A stretch of 64,000 nucleotides of DNA from CBDEGU01 sp965238045 (GCA_965238045.1 CBDEGU010000012.1:1860001-1924000); one strand, 5' to 3'. Positions 7,987 through 17,087 are shown, counted from the first letter of the stretch. Made by a program: numbers and translations. The notes: generated from the letters alone by a model not told the origin.

Positions 7987-9060
7987 CTAGGCGGCTTCGG
8001 AACTGATTTCCGCAGCCGCGGCGGCGGCATGCTGTTCCCTTACGCTGCTGCCGTAGCCCTTCAGCAGACCGACGGCGGTGGCCACGACGAGGGGTCCGAG
8101 CACCACGCCGATAAACCCGAATGCCTGAATGCCGCCAAACACGCCGATGAAAACGAGCAGTCCGTTGAGCTGAGAGCGGCCCGCGATCAGGATCGGGCGC
8201 ACTACGTTGTCGGCGCCACTCACCAGAATAAAGCCCAGCAGGAGCAGCCCGATGCCGCGCCCGGTGCTTCCGTTGAGAATCAGGCCAACACCGGCCGGCG
8301 CCCATATCAGCCACGGACCCACGACAGGCAAGAAGGCCAGGGCGCCGCTCATCACTCCCCAAAAAATTGGAGACCCGAGGCCAAGAATCGAAAACACGAG
8401 TGCCGCGGCCGCTCCTTGGATCACGGCGACCACCAGGCCGCTGGATATGGTTACCGAGATCAGCTCGCTTACCTCGGCCATCATCCGGTCGCGGTGCTCG
8501 CCCGCCAGGGGCGAAATGTCCTTGACCAGCGCCATGAGTTCGCGGCCGTCGCGGAAGAGATAGAACATCGTCAGCAGCATGACGACCATATCGAAAATGA
8601 AGCCCGCCACGTTTCTTGCGAAGCGCGCCGTCAGATCGGCTAGCAGCGAACTCAGGCGCTGCGAAATATCGCGGGTGATCTCATCCAGCGTGCCGATCGG
8701 GATCGGGCTCTGCTGGAGGTACTGCTCGAGCAGAGCTTTCGCCTTGGGCAAGAACTCCGCGGCAGGCGCTTCGCGCACTACGGCAACGGCTTCCCGCACG
8801 AATACGGGAACAAGCCAGCCCACCGGTATCACGAGCACCAGCGTGACGATGCCCACCGTGGCCAGCGCGGCCAAATTGCGGTTCTCGATTTTTCCGCAGA
8901 CCCGGCGATGGAGAGGGAAAGAAAAGATCGTCAGAATCGCGGCCCAGGTCAGCGGCACGAGAAACGACTGCGTCACCCGGAACAGGAAGTAGACAACCAG
9001 CGCCGTCATGCTCCAGGTAACAATGCGCTGGAAGATCTGTGTATTGGTCCGTTGCGGCAT
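7987..9060 (-). CDS. AI-2E family transporter (PerM/YdiK type)
   Basis: The 357-aa integral membrane protein has about eight hydrophobic segments: two near the N-terminus, a long amphipathic middle (about 110-190), then the conserved tail with VVAVIQGAAAALVFSILGL, FLPVVGPWLIWAPA, DNVVRPILIAG and FIGVFGGIQAFGFIGVVLGP. These are hallmarks of the family once called AI-2 exporters, which also includes Na+/H+ antiporters. It lies 45 bases downstream of trkH on the same strand, so co-expression with the K+ uptake genes is likely and an ion-related function is more plausible here than autoinducer export. Confidence 0.87.
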   Translation of the reverse strand: MPQRTNTQIFQRIVTWSMTALVVYFLFRVTQSFLVPLTWAAILTIFSFPLHRRVCGKIENRNLAALATVGIVTLVLVIPVGWLVPVFVREAVAVVREAPAAEFLPKAKALLEQYLQQSPIPIGTLDEITRDISQRLSSLLADLTARFARNVAGFIFDMVVMLLTMFYLFRDGRELMALVKDISPLAGEHRDRMMAEVSELISVTISSGLVVAVIQGAAAALVFSILGLGSPIFWGVMSGALAFLPVVGPWLIWAPAGVGLILNGSTGRGIGLLLLGFILVSGADNVVRPILIAGRSQLNGLLVFIGVFGGIQAFGFIGVVLGPLVVATAVGLLKGYGSSVREQHAAAAAAEISSEAA

Positions 9061-9105
9061 CCGTGTATTGAGTATACCGGGCGCCGGGAACGGCCCCCGG
9101 AACGG

Positions 9106-10617
9106 CTACTCGCGCCAGAATGCCGGTGTGAGGATCACCAGAACGGTGTAGAATTCGAGCCGGCCCGCGATCATGCAGCCGCTCAGCACCCACTTCGCGA
9201 GGGCCGGCAGATGGCCGTAGTGATCGAGCGGGCCGACACCGCCGAGTCCGGGGCCGATATTGAACATGCAAGCGGCTACGGCCGCGATCGAAGTGAGGAC
9301 ATCGATGCCCATGGCCGCCAGGAGCAGACACGACACGAAGTTCACAAGAAATGCCAAGTAGACCAGGTTCAGCAGACTCTGAATCGTGGTCTCGGGGATG
9401 ACCTCGCCGCCGAGCCGAACGGCGAAAACGCCGCGCCGCTCCACCATGCGCTTGAACTCGCGGTCGACGACCTTGGCCAGGAGCAGTATCCTCGATATCT
9501 TCAGGCCCCCCGCGGTCGAGCCCGTGCATCCACCCACGAACATGAGTGCCAGCAGCATCAACTGGGGCAAGGGGTGCCAGAGCTCAAAGTTGTCGGTCAC
9601 AAATCCGGTGGTCGTCGTGATCGAGGCCACTTGAAACAGAGCGCTCCGGAACGCCAGCTCTACCCCATAGCCTTTGCTGGACATCAAGACAACGCCGACG
9701 ATCAGCGAGGCGAAGAAAATCACTCCTACAAAAGACCGGACTTCGACATCGCCAAAAACATCCAGCGGCCGCCGCTCAACCCAGAGACGATACTGCTGCA
9801 CGAAGCTTATGCCGGCGACCATCATGAAGAAGATGATGAGGTATTCGATGAGCGGATTCTCGAAGTGGGCGATGCTCGCGGCCTTGGTGGAGAACCCGCC
9901 CGTACCGAGTGTGGAAAAAGTGTGACAGAGCGCGTCGAATCCGCTCATGCCGGCGGCCCGCAAGGCAACGATCTGCAGGACCGTCAGCGCGAAATAGATC
10001 TTCCACAGCGCCAGCGCCGTTTCGGTGATACGCGGTTTGAGCTTCTCTGACTTGGCGCCGGAAAATTCCGCCCGGTAGAGATGCATGCCGCCATGGCCGA
10101 CAAGTGGCAGGATGGCGATGCCCAGAAGCACGATGCCGAGTCCTCCCAGCCAGTGACTAAAGCAGCGCCAGAACTGCAGAGGCGGCGAAAGTACCGAAAC
10201 ATCGGCAAGTACGGTCGCTCCCGTCGTCGTAAAACCTGAGACAGATTCAAACAACGCATCGGTAAAGCTGGGGAACGAAGACGAGAAATAGAACGGCAAG
10301 CAGCCGAAGAATGAGACGCTGACCCATACCGCGACAACGAGCAGCAAGCCCTCGCGCCGCCCCAGTTCCCGTGACGGCCGGCGCAGACACGTCAAACACA
10401 GAGTGGCGGCAAGAGCGGTGACGAGGGCTCCGATTCCAATGGGCCAGAGGTCTCCTTCGCCGCTGAGCAGTCCGTAGGCGAGGGGGACGAGCATGGCGCC
10501 GGCGAAGGCCAGCAGAAACTGTCCGAGCACGTAGCCTAGTGCCGAATAGTGGATCAAGCGCTCACCCGCGGTCGCCTGGTTCGCTGAGAAAAGCGGATTC
10601 CAGCTCCGCGACCACAC
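9106..10617 (-). CDS. trkH: Trk-type potassium uptake channel TrkH/KtrB
   Basis: The membrane protein has four pore repeats with the expected selectivity-filter glycines: SGFTTTGATV, HTFSTLGTGGFST, ITTTTGFVTDNF and FNIGPGLGGVGP. The GTG at 10617 gives 503 aa and a 56-base overlap with trkA. A TTG at 10557 (LIHYSALGY, 483 aa) lies four bases after the trkA stop behind a GGGTGAG ribosome site and fits the usual TrkH N-terminus better, so it may be the real start. It moves K+ across the inner membrane with TrkA as the cytoplasmic gating subunit. Confidence 0.92.
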   Translation of the reverse strand: MWSRSWNPLFSANQATAGERLIHYSALGYVLGQFLLAFAGAMLVPLAYGLLSGEGDLWPIGIGALVTALAATLCLTCLRRPSRELGRREGLLLVVAVWVSVSFFGCLPFYFSSSFPSFTDALFESVSGFTTTGATVLADVSVLSPPLQFWRCFSHWLGGLGIVLLGIAILPLVGHGGMHLYRAEFSGAKSEKLKPRITETALALWKIYFALTVLQIVALRAAGMSGFDALCHTFSTLGTGGFSTKAASIAHFENPLIEYLIIFFMMVAGISFVQQYRLWVERRPLDVFGDVEVRSFVGVIFFASLIVGVVLMSSKGYGVELAFRSALFQVASITTTTGFVTDNFELWHPLPQLMLLALMFVGGCTGSTAGGLKISRILLLAKVVDREFKRMVERRGVFAVRLGGEVIPETTIQSLLNLVYLAFLVNFVSCLLLAAMGIDVLTSIAAVAACMFNIGPGLGGVGPLDHYGHLPALAKWVLSGCMIAGRLEFYTVLVILTPAFWRE

Positions 10618-11935
10618 TTTCCAGCGTGAAGAAGATCACGCGATCTCCGGCCCGGATGGAGGCATCGCCTCGCGGCACGACGACTTCCCCGTTCGGGCGT
10701 GCAATCGCGCCGACAATCGCCCCGCGCGGGAAACGGATATCGCGCAGCTTCTGACCGACGTACTTCGAGCCCTCCCCCGCGATCAGCTCGATGGCCTCGG
10801 CTTCCTCCTCTCCGAACGTTGTCACCGACAAAACGCGGCCCTTGCGGACGAACTGCAGCGCCCGGTCGACCGCCGCCAGCCTGGGGCTGACCGAGGTATT
10901 GATTCCGAGCCGCTGTACCATCGGCAAATAGTTCAGACGGTTGATCAGCGGAACGACTTTCTTGGCGCCCAGCCGCCGCGCCAGCAGCGATGCGATGATG
11001 TTGTGTTCATCGTCGTTCGTCAGAGACAGGAAAGCATCCACGCCCGAGACGTTCTCTTCTTCGAGCGTCACCTGGTCGGTGCCGTCGCCGTGGACCACGA
11101 CTGTCTTACTGAGAATTTCAGAAATCTTTTCACAACGAGCGGCGTCCCGTTCAAAAAGCTTGACGTGCACACCCTGCCTTTCCAGCGACTGTGCCACCCA
11201 GATGCCCAGCTGCTTTCCGCCGACAATAAACACGCGAGAAACCGAGGTCTGCTGGTCGACGCCCATGAACCGAAGAACATCCTCAAGGTTCTCCCGTGTC
11301 GCCATGACGTAGATGTGATCGCCGGTATTGAGCGGCTCCGCGCCGTGGGGAACGATGACGTGCTGGCCGCGAAAGATGAGCGCGATGAGAGAATCTTTCG
11401 GCGGTCCCGCCGCGTCGAGCTCTTCGAGCGTCTTGCCATTGAACCAGCTCCCGCGCTCAACATTCATGCCGAATAGCTTGACGGCGCCTCCAGCGAAATC
11501 AAAGATGTCGGAAACCCCGGGCAGCCCGACAACGCGCATGACATGCTCGGCGACTTGGGTCTCGGGATGAATGATGAGGTCGAGCCGGAGGCCGACCTGC
11601 TCGGCGACGCGGCGCCAGTGTTCGACTTCGTGAGTGCGCAGACGCGCGACCTTGACGCTGACGCCGGATTCGGCCTGGGCCACCATGCAGGCCAGCAGAT
11701 TCGCCTCGTCGGAACTCGTCACCGCGATCAGCATTTCCGTATCGGCGATGCCGCCCTTGCGAAGGGTTATGATACTTGTCGCGTTGCCGCGGACGATCTT
11801 CGCGTCCAACAGTTCCTGTAACTGGGCGCAGCGTTCTTGGTCCTGCTCGATGATGACGACTTCATTGCCCTCGCGAATGAGCCGTCGGGCGATCAGGGTG
11901 GCGACCTGTCCGCCGCCGACAATTAGGATTTTCAT
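10562..11935 (-). CDS. trkA: Trk potassium uptake regulatory subunit TrkA
   Basis: The 457-aa protein has two tandem RCK units as in full-length TrkA. The first Rossmann fold begins MKILIVGGGQVATLIA with the acidic ribose-binding end of beta 2 (VVIIEQD), followed by a TrkA_C domain (about 135-220). The second Rossmann unit (VFIVGGKQLGIWVA, VKLFERD) is followed by a second TrkA_C domain up to the end. It binds NAD(H)/nucleotide and gates TrkH, encoded immediately downstream with overlap. First gene of a probable trkA-trkH-permease unit. Confidence 0.92.
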   Translation of the reverse strand: MKILIVGGGQVATLIARRLIREGNEVVIIEQDQERCAQLQELLDAKIVRGNATSIITLRKGGIADTEMLIAVTSSDEANLLACMVAQAESGVSVKVARLRTHEVEHWRRVAEQVGLRLDLIIHPETQVAEHVMRVVGLPGVSDIFDFAGGAVKLFGMNVERGSWFNGKTLEELDAAGPPKDSLIALIFRGQHVIVPHGAEPLNTGDHIYVMATRENLEDVLRFMGVDQQTSVSRVFIVGGKQLGIWVAQSLERQGVHVKLFERDAARCEKISEILSKTVVVHGDGTDQVTLEEENVSGVDAFLSLTNDDEHNIIASLLARRLGAKKVVPLINRLNYLPMVQRLGINTSVSPRLAAVDRALQFVRKGRVLSVTTFGEEEAEAIELIAGEGSKYVGQKLRDIRFPRGAIVGAIARPNGEVVVPRGDASIRAGDRVIFFTLESVVAELESAFLSEPGDRG

Positions 11936-12055
11936 GAATCAGAGGGCGATTCGCGGGTCAGATCCGTTGATGGCCTTACACGCGCCAGCCGGGCCATAGG
12001 ATGGGAAACGCAGGTCAACAATTACGAGACTATCACAGGGCGCGGAAAAGGACGC

Positions 12056-13369
12056 TCAGGCTGGGCTGGCCGCGGCGAACACCCGCTCACACCGGAGCGC
12101 GGCCCCCAGCAGCAAGCCCTCATTGCCAGCCGCGGCCGACAACTGAAGTCCGAGCGGAAGTCCGTTGTCCGCCGAGGCAAACGGTAAGCTGATCGCCGGG
12201 ACTCCGAGGGCCGTAAACGGCGCATTGCAACACGGGTCACCGGTGAATCCCAGGCCTTCGGGCGCCGCGCCCGGCGCGGCGGGCGTGATCCAGACCGGAT
12301 GGCGGCCTGTCAGGTTCGCGAAGGCGGCTTTCGCCTCTTCGATGACCTGAAGACTCTGCTGATATGTGCTCTCCTCCATTCTCAAACCATCTTCGACAAG
12401 CGCCGCGAGCTTAGTTCCGATCTTGGCTCCGTGTTCGCGGTAGCGTCGCTGGTGGGTGCGTGCGCCCTCGTAGTTATTGACCGTTCGGGCGGCGGCGGCG
12501 AGCTGCCGAAAACTATCGGGCAGAGGGATGTGTTCCACCGTAAGACCGGCTTGCCGAAGGCGCTGGTAGCAGGCGGGAAGCGCCGCCTCCATGGCGGGTT
12601 CTAGTTCCGAATCGATCGGCCAATCGGGGGCGGCAAAGGGGGCGGCTGGAGCGCCGTTTGGCGCAGTTGAGGCCGTCTGGGCCGCCCACAGAAAGCGCAT
12701 GTCCTCGACGGTGGCTGTAAAGAAACCCGCGTGATCCAGCGAAGGCGCGAACGGCAATACGCCGCCGAGGGGCAGAGTTCCAAACGTTGGCTTCCATCCG
12801 GTGACTCCGCAGAAAGCCGCGGGGCGCAGAACCGACCCTTGCGTCTGACTGCCGATCGCGAAGGGAACCATGCCGCCGGCGATCGCGGCCGCCGAACCGC
12901 TTGAGGAGCCTCCGGGTGTGTGCGCCGGGTTGTGAGGGTTGCGCGCCGGTCCGGCGTCAAAATAGGCAAACGCCGTGGTGTGGGTCTTACCCAGGACGAT
13001 GGCGCCGGCACGCCTTAACTGGGCCACGAGTTCGCAATCGCGCCCGGGTGTGCGTCCGGCATAGAGCGGCGAGCCCCATTCGGTTGCCATGCCTTGGGTA
13101 TCGAAAATATCCTTGACGCCGAACGGAATGCCGTGAAGGGGCCCTCGGGGGCCTTTTGCGCGCAACTCGGCGGTCAGCTCGGCGGCCGCCTGGCGGGCTT
13201 CGTTCTCCGCCAAGTACGCCCAGGCGCTGATGCCCGGCTCCCGCGCCTGGATTCTCCGCAAACACGAAGCGACAAGTTCGCTGGGGGTGAGTTCACCATC
13301 GCGAATGCGCCGGTGCAACTCGGACAGGCTGGGCAGTTTCGTCGCCCCAACCAACGGCTCTTCGCTCAT
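12056..13369 (-). CDS. Amidase-signature family amidohydrolase
   Basis: This 437-aa amidase-signature enzyme has K86 (GVKDIFDT), the Ser-rich loop TPGGSSSGS (151-159, holding the cis-Ser) and the nucleophile Ser179. The nucleophile segment reads G-S-Q-T-Q-G-S-V-L instead of the usual G-S-D-T-G-G-S-I-R, so Asp and Arg of the classic motif are replaced while the triad is kept. It is closer to free amidases than to GatA; no gatC or gatB is near. The ATG at 13369 overlaps the stop of the upstream TPR gene (ATGA), so translation is coupled. The substrate is unknown; the link to a wall-related unit suggests, but does not show, an envelope amide. Confidence 0.87.
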   Translation of the reverse strand: MSEEPLVGATKLPSLSELHRRIRDGELTPSELVASCLRRIQAREPGISAWAYLAENEARQAAAELTAELRAKGPRGPLHGIPFGVKDIFDTQGMATEWGSPLYAGRTPGRDCELVAQLRRAGAIVLGKTHTTAFAYFDAGPARNPHNPAHTPGGSSSGSAAAIAGGMVPFAIGSQTQGSVLRPAAFCGVTGWKPTFGTLPLGGVLPFAPSLDHAGFFTATVEDMRFLWAAQTASTAPNGAPAAPFAAPDWPIDSELEPAMEAALPACYQRLRQAGLTVEHIPLPDSFRQLAAAARTVNNYEGARTHQRRYREHGAKIGTKLAALVEDGLRMEESTYQQSLQVIEEAKAAFANLTGRHPVWITPAAPGAAPEGLGFTGDPCCNAPFTALGVPAISLPFASADNGLPLGLQLSAAAGNEGLLLGAALRCERVFAAASPA

Positions 13370-14400
13370 TTCGGATCCTTGGGTTGCCGAGGGGCCGCGG
13401 TCTGGCCGGTCAGGCGGATCTGCCCGGTCCGCAGCCGCTCGATGACCTGCCGGGTGGAGGGCGCCCGCTCGCTGTCGGGGTGGTGCTTCAGGAAGTCCTC
13501 GAGTTCGGCGATCGCGTTCTGTATCCGGCCCTGCTGGCGGTAAATCTCGGCCAGCGTGATTTGGGGCAAGCTGAAGTGCGAGCCGTCGAGTTGCTTGGCC
13601 TTGTTCAGGTACAGGATCGCTTCTGCACTGTCTCCAAGAACAAAGTAGTTCCTTCCCAATTGCGAGTTGGACAGCGCATCATCGTCTCGCAGCGTGGCCG
13701 CGTAGCGGTTGAACAGCAGAGCTTCCTTGGGCCGGCCGAGCGCGAGCAGGGCCGCGCCGAGATTGACCACCGGCGCGTGGGAGTCGGCCCGCAGCTCCAG
13801 CGCCCGGCGGAACATCCTGGCCGCGCGCTGATATTCGCTCCGCTGGTAAGCAATCGTGCCAAGCTGGTTCCAGACGCTGAGAAATTGGGGGGAAATCTCG
13901 GCCGCTTTCTCAAGATGAACAACCGCCCCGTCGATGTCATGCCTGGCGAGCTTCTTGTTTGCCTTGCGGTACTCGGAGCGGGCCTCCCCGGATATGGACA
14001 GCTCCCTCACCGATACGGTGTGCCGCGCGGTTAACCCGCGGTTGTGCGCTCCACCGGCGTCGCCGACCGCGAAGCTCGTCTCGACGCGGCCATTTTCATC
14101 CGCGAAGCTCGAGGTCACCTCCACGGTGCGGCGGTGTTCTCCCGAACGCGGATGGAAGACAACCAGCGTGTAAGAACCCTGGCGCAGGTTCTTAAAACGA
14201 AATCGGCCGCGGGAGTCGGACAGAGTCTGGGCACGGAACGGAGTCGTCGCGCCTTGGATTCCGACCCAGGCGTTGCGAAGAGGGGGCGCAATGCGGCCGC
14301 GGAGTTCGAGCGTTCGCTTGGCGGAATACAATAGCCCGCCGAGCAAGAAGCCCAGCACAGCGAGCCGCAAGACCCGAATGATCACGACGCCTCGTTTCAT
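13366..14400 (-). CDS. Membrane-anchored carboxypeptidase-regulatory-like / TPR protein
   Basis: The ATG at 14400 (344 aa) is preferred over GTG 14424 because it gives a compact Lys/Arg then hydrophobic signal anchor (VLRLAVLGFLLGGLLYSA). Next comes a CarboxypepD_reg-like beta sandwich (about 28-100: LRGRIAPPLRNAWVGIQG ... DSRGRFRFKNLRQGSYTL), then four to five TPR repeats (about 130-320: AVVHLEKAAEISPQFLSVW, AARMFRRALELRADSH, AILYLNKAKQLDGSHF). It is probably a periplasmic scaffold. It sits between the actin-like gene upstream (86 bases) and the amidase it overlaps by ATGA. Confidence 0.8.
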   Translation of the reverse strand: MKRGVVIIRVLRLAVLGFLLGGLLYSAKRTLELRGRIAPPLRNAWVGIQGATTPFRAQTLSDSRGRFRFKNLRQGSYTLVVFHPRSGEHRRTVEVTSSFADENGRVETSFAVGDAGGAHNRGLTARHTVSVRELSISGEARSEYRKANKKLARHDIDGAVVHLEKAAEISPQFLSVWNQLGTIAYQRSEYQRAARMFRRALELRADSHAPVVNLGAALLALGRPKEALLFNRYAATLRDDDALSNSQLGRNYFVLGDSAEAILYLNKAKQLDGSHFSLPQITLAEIYRQQGRIQNAIAELEDFLKHHPDSERAPSTRQVIERLRTGQIRLTGQTAAPRQPKDPK

Positions 14401-14486
14401 TGCAACCCTCGGGCCGCGGACCATCGAGACCTGGGCGAACGGTTGCGCCCGCCCCGGTCCCGGCCGCTTCGCAAAGATCGAGTGAG

Positions 14487-15476
14487 CTACATCTCCAGGG
14501 TGGCCGCCATCAAGGTTCCCTTGGCTGTGCTGGTGAATGGATCTTCCGCCAGTTTGACTTGAGAGATTTCAAAAGGCAGCGAGATATTCCCCAGAGCTTT
14601 CTCGAGTTCTTGCAGGAATCCTCCGGCTAGGGCACTGCCGCCGCTGACGGCGACCGGAATCGCCTGGTCGAACCGGGGAAGCTTCTTGGTGTTCTTGACC
14701 TCTCGTTCGAGCCCTTCCGCGATACCACGGATCATGTCGCAGTAGTAGACCGATAGAGCCTGGTCGATGCTCTTCTGCGAGAGGCCGTTGATCGAGAACC
14801 CGCTTTCCTTGTAGAGGCGAACGTTCGCGGCTGTCTCGCTGGTCACCGAAGCGGTGCTGGTGTCAATATAATCGCCTGCCTGAGCAGCGCAGAACGACAG
14901 CGCCGGCATACCGAGATAGGCGATGCAGACGTTACACATTCCGCCGCCGAAACTGATGCCAACGCCGGTGAAGCTGGCGTCCTCGAGTTCCGCGTAAACC
15001 ACCGCCAGACCCTCGTTCAAGCTCTTGACCGTGTAGCCGAGACTTTCGAGCATTTGCCGCACGGTTCGCTCGTGAAAGGTCAAATCGCTGGCTCTGCGAG
15101 GCGGAGCGCTCGGGACGCTGAAACAGATTTTCTCTCCCGACTGCGCCTTGCCGCAGATCTTGGCCAGCGCTTCCTCAATCATTTTGAGACTCCTGGGCTC
15201 GTTCGGGTTGAGCAGGCCGCTATGCATCGGCCGCCGCGTGTCGCCGCCGGTCATATTGGCAAACTGCTGGCCGCCGTTGCCGAATGCAAAGCAAGTCGAG
15301 CCGTCGACGCGATGGGGGATGCCATTCTTCTTCAGCATGTTCACGGTGATGCGCGAGTAGGGGATCTCGACGAAAGCGTTGAGTTCCTGGTGGTATTCGT
15401 AGCCGTCCTCGGCGTGACGCGCCGTTACAATGCGGCTCGTGCCGAGGTCGAGGCCTTTTACGTTCTTCTTCGCCAT
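14487..15476 (-). CDS. Divergent bacterial actin-fold (MreB/ParM/FtsA-like) protein
   Basis: The 329-aa protein has the five-part actin/Hsp70 ATPase outline. Phosphate-1 loop KGLDLGTSRIVTA is at 7-19. A connect-1-like segment is SLNEGLAVVYAE. The phosphate-2 position reads GVGISFGGGMCNV, and the adenosine motif is VAVSGGSALAGG near the C-terminus. In MreB, ParM and Hsp70 the phosphate-2 loop starts with Asp (DIGGGTT); here that Asp aligns with Ser and the two Thr with Met and Cys, so hydrolysis may be altered. It is shorter than FtsA and lacks MreB sequence hallmarks. It lies 15 bases downstream of the membrane-anchored wall amidase, suggesting a cytoskeletal partner for that enzyme. Filament formation is untested. 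Confidence 0.75.
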   Translation of the reverse strand: MAKKNVKGLDLGTSRIVTARHAEDGYEYHQELNAFVEIPYSRITVNMLKKNGIPHRVDGSTCFAFGNGGQQFANMTGGDTRRPMHSGLLNPNEPRSLKMIEEALAKICGKAQSGEKICFSVPSAPPRRASDLTFHERTVRQMLESLGYTVKSLNEGLAVVYAELEDASFTGVGISFGGGMCNVCIAYLGMPALSFCAAQAGDYIDTSTASVTSETAANVRLYKESGFSINGLSQKSIDQALSVYYCDMIRGIAEGLEREVKNTKKLPRFDQAIPVAVSGGSALAGGFLQELEKALGNISLPFEISQVKLAEDPFTSTAKGTLMAATLEM

Positions 15477-15491
15477 ATCGATGTGTTCTCC

Positions 15492-16883
15492 TTATTCGCA
15501 CGTATGTTGTGCCCGCTGGTCCTTTGCCGGCCGTAACCGATCCGCCCCGGGCCGGCGGCCGTGGCTGGCCCAAGTGACAGCCGGAGTTGTGTCTCGTACT
15601 TCCTGCATCAAAGCCGAAAAGCGCTTCTTTTTTTGTCGCCGATACCTGTCTACCGAGAGTCCGCGGGAAGCCGCCTCCGTGCGGAAACGCAACTGGGAAC
15701 GGCCTACTCCCGGCCAGACCTTTCCTCCCAACGCATCGACGAACAGCGAATCGTAATCAAAACCCCATTCCGAGACGCTCGCCAGCTCCACCTGGTAGTT
15801 GTCGGGAAGGCCAATTTTCTCAAACGGGAACCGGCCACGCCAGTCCGTGTGGTAGCCGATGAGCATCTTGTAGGGGTTGATCGAAACCATTTCGTGTGTC
15901 ACGCAATTCGAGGCTAGAATGCCGAACCGCTCGCGCAGCATCTGAGTCAGCAGCCCGGCGCTAGCAAACTGCGCTTGGGTGACGCCCTCTTCAGGAGGCA
16001 CGTCCGGACCGACCGAGGCCGGCCGGGCCTCGAACGAGACGCCGATAAAACTCTGGTTCAAATTGATGTAAAGCTCCCCGCCGTCGGCCCAAATCGAGTA
16101 ACCGGCATGAAAGGCGTACTCGGTCTCGGGGACAATGCGATGGACTTGACCGAAGCGGTCGATGACGAAGTGGTAGAGATGCTCTCCACGGATGTAGGCT
16201 AGCAGCTTGCGGCCTTCATAGCGAAGGGACTGGTTATTCGTCTTCTCCAGCGCCGGCAAGTCGCTCTCGGTCGTGTGAAAGACGATACCGGCGGGCCGGT
16301 CGCGGCGGTCGATCTCGCGGGCCTCGGTGCCCGGACCCCGCTCGTACACTCCGTAGGCCCGCGGACCAGTGTGGGTCAGCCACTGGTTGGAGACGCGCAA
16401 CCCGTTGCTGTAGAGTTCTTCGCGCCCCTCGTTTTCGACCAGCCAAACTTCGAGATTCCTCTCAGGACGCGCCGCGGAAGTCTTGGCTGTCTCCAGCTCG
16501 GCGGGAGGTGGGGCCTGGACCTGGGGCTGGCGAAAATCAATGCCGGCCGCCTGAGTAAACACCACGAGCAGGCAAACCGCCGCCAGGCTGAGCTTCCAGG
16601 CCGCCGGAGGCAGCGGCCAGAGCGGCAGCACGTACAGTGAGACGCGCTCACCGAACCCGAGCCCGAGTAGCTTGCCCGACAGCAGATACCGACGGTACAG
16701 CAAGTCGATCGTCTTCAGCCGCCGACCCCAGCTTCCGAATGTCCCCGGACGGCTGCCAGGCGCGTCTTGTCTCACCGCCCGCATGGCACGCAGAACGAAC
16801 TCCAGGCGGTCTTCCGGCAGCGGGATGCGCCCACTATAGTGCTCGATGATCTTGCGAGTTTCGTTGTCTGGAAATGCCGCCAT
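15492..16883 (-). CDS. Membrane-anchored N-acetylmuramoyl-L-alanine amidase-like protein
   Basis: The 463-aa protein has an N-terminal cytoplasmic-type domain of about 85 residues (PDNETRKIIEHYSGRIPLPEDRLEF ... FGSWGRRLKTIDLLYRRYL shortened here), one membrane segment (about 92-110, WKLSLAAVCLLVVFTQA), a Pro/Ala linker, and an Amidase_2/PGRP-like catalytic domain. In that domain candidate zinc ligands are the His of VFHTTES, the His of VTHEMVS and the His of GYHTDW; YHFVIDRFGQVHRIV is the family core. The predicted reaction is cleavage of the lactyl-amide bond in peptidoglycan on the periplasmic side. First gene of the leftward unit; it has an unusually long basic C-terminus (about 420-463). 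Confidence 0.82.
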   Translation of the reverse strand: MAAFPDNETRKIIEHYSGRIPLPEDRLEFVLRAMRAVRQDAPGSRPGTFGSWGRRLKTIDLLYRRYLLSGKLLGLGFGERVSLYVLPLWPLPPAAWKLSLAAVCLLVVFTQAAGIDFRQPQVQAPPPAELETAKTSAARPERNLEVWLVENEGREELYSNGLRVSNQWLTHTGPRAYGVYERGPGTEAREIDRRDRPAGIVFHTTESDLPALEKTNNQSLRYEGRKLLAYIRGEHLYHFVIDRFGQVHRIVPETEYAFHAGYSIWADGGELYINLNQSFIGVSFEARPASVGPDVPPEEGVTQAQFASAGLLTQMLRERFGILASNCVTHEMVSINPYKMLIGYHTDWRGRFPFEKIGLPDNYQVELASVSEWGFDYDSLFVDALGGKVWPGVGRSQLRFRTEAASRGLSVDRYRRQKKKRFSALMQEVRDTTPAVTWASHGRRPGADRLRPAKDQRAQHTCE

Positions 16884-16957
16884 CGCGGGTCACCGCCGGC
16901 CCCTCACGCGGGCCGGATACAGGTGTGTTGGCAGTAGAAAGAGCGGTACCACGCGGT

Positions 16958-16986
16958 AGTATACTCCCATTTCGTGTTGCCGTCCA
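16958..16986 (-). promoter_or_regulatory. Candidate promoter of the amidase/actin/TPR unit
   Basis: On the minus strand TGGACG (16986-16981), a 17-base spacer and TATACT (16963-16958) fit a sigma-70 promoter. The leader to the ATG at 16883 would be about 70 bases. Confidence 0.45.
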
Positions 16987-17087
16987 TGGGGCGGTTTGCC
17001 GTATGCAATCGAGAATATAAGGTATGACGGTCTAATATCGCTTCCTCACGGATGCCAGCGGTTTCTGGAGGCGGAAAAGGCCTCTCG

